A stretch of 5,529 nt of DNA from Chitinophagaceae bacterium (GTDB lineage: Bacteria > Bacteroidota > Bacteroidia > Chitinophagales > Chitinophagaceae), in assembly GCA_025351145.1 (NCBI GenBank), contig JANXWM010000253.1, positions 1 through 5,529 on the forward strand, written 5' to 3'. A model generated the notes under the pieces. It was not told the DNA's origin, did no database searches, and saw only the letters and a list, made by a program, of their open reading frames with translations. A program made the translations under genes and the position numbers. The stretch's first letter is position 1. Each line of letters opens with the position of its first letter. Below, piece after piece: positions 5,321-5,529 of the stretch.

Positions 5321-5529
5321 GGCTCACATTCAAATTGTGGGGATTAAGCAAAAAGTTTGTGGAGTCTGAACAGGAAGAATTTAGTATCTATTACACCTCT
5401 TTGATTAGCCCTGAAGAGTTTTATTTTTGAATTGAATGATTCTGCATTGGCATTGGTATGTCTGTTTATAAAGAAATTCAGGATGTTGTCTAAGTTGTGT
5501 TTTACTGTATTGGCTACTGTATAAAATTC
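5321..5529 (-). mobile_element. Insertion sequence, ISL3-like, one end only
   Basis: The end of an insertion sequence is inferred from the transposase C-terminus at 5344-5529. The element continues past the right edge. Its left boundary is not certain: the plus-strand sequence starting GGCTCACATTC at 5321 is the best guess, since many ISL3-type ends start with GG and lie close to the transposase stop, here 23 nt away. If so, an 8-bp target duplication would be gattttttt-like (5313-5320, gattttt plus one t). Without the other end neither the inverted repeat nor the duplication can be confirmed. The transposase reads toward the transglutaminase-like gene. Confidence 0.55.
5344..5529 (-). CDS. 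Transposase C-terminus, ISL3-like DDE family (partial)
   Basis: Sixty-one codons and a TAA stop are open to the right edge; the N-terminal part lies outside the window, so this is truncated by the window and not shown to be broken. The fragment reads through NILNFFINRHTNANAESFNS (fragment residues 15-34) and then KIKLFRANQRGVIDTKFFLF (35-54), ending in HKLFA. This fits the C-terminal end of ISL3-type (DDE_Tnp_ISL3) transposases, in which the Glu of an AE-x-x-N-x-KIK segment is the third catalytic acid; here that is fragment residue 30. Similar proteins are common in Bacteroidota, and the match may be to the ISAon1 group, from memory. The enzyme would cut and join DNA ends of its own element. 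Whether the whole element is intact cannot be judged. Confidence 0.78.
   Translation of the reverse strand, partial: EFYTVANTVKHNLDNILNFFINRHTNANAESFNSKIKLFRANQRGVIDTKFFLFRLHKLFA

Overview
The window looks like chromosomal DNA of a Bacteroidota bacterium, probably of the Chitinophagaceae or close relatives. This rests on the protein flavour, AT-rich intergenic DNA, mostly absent Shine-Dalgarno sites, and a promoter candidate of the Bacteroidota type (TTG, 19 nt, TAnnTTTG-like) ahead of pfkA. The family-level placement is an inference, not a measurement.

Every gene seen lies on the minus strand, so transcription runs right to left. From right to left: (i) the C-terminal 61 codons of an ISL3-like DDE transposase enter from the right edge, so an insertion sequence lies just upstream of the next gene; (ii) a 289-residue transglutaminase-like (SirB1-type) protein; (iii) surE, a 5'-nucleotidase/phosphatase; (iv) a 96-residue three-helix membrane protein starting at a TTG that overlaps the surE stop by 4 nt; (v) a non-coding gap holding a long imperfect palindrome and the pfkA promoter candidate; (vi) pfkA, ATP-type 6-phosphofructokinase; (vii) pyk, pyruvate kinase, with an unusually strong ribosome binding site and a textbook terminator directly after its stop; (viii) about 260 bp of non-coding DNA holding a second long palindrome.

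pfkA and pyk encode two largely irreversible, regulated steps of glycolysis (fructose 6-phosphate to fructose 1,6-bisphosphate; phosphoenolpyruvate to pyruvate), and their 56-bp spacing suggests one transcript. surE and the membrane ORF are probably translationally coupled.

The least ordinary content is a pair of dispersed repeats, each about 214 bp, at 15-228 and 2998-3211. Each is a nested inverted repeat with matching geometry. They share near-identical 28-nt and 33-nt blocks built around the 17-mer caagagtgcgacgcaag and its complement, but have different central loops and different outer stems that still pair. They look like a MITE/REP-like or structured-RNA family; nothing in the window identifies their mobiliser or role.
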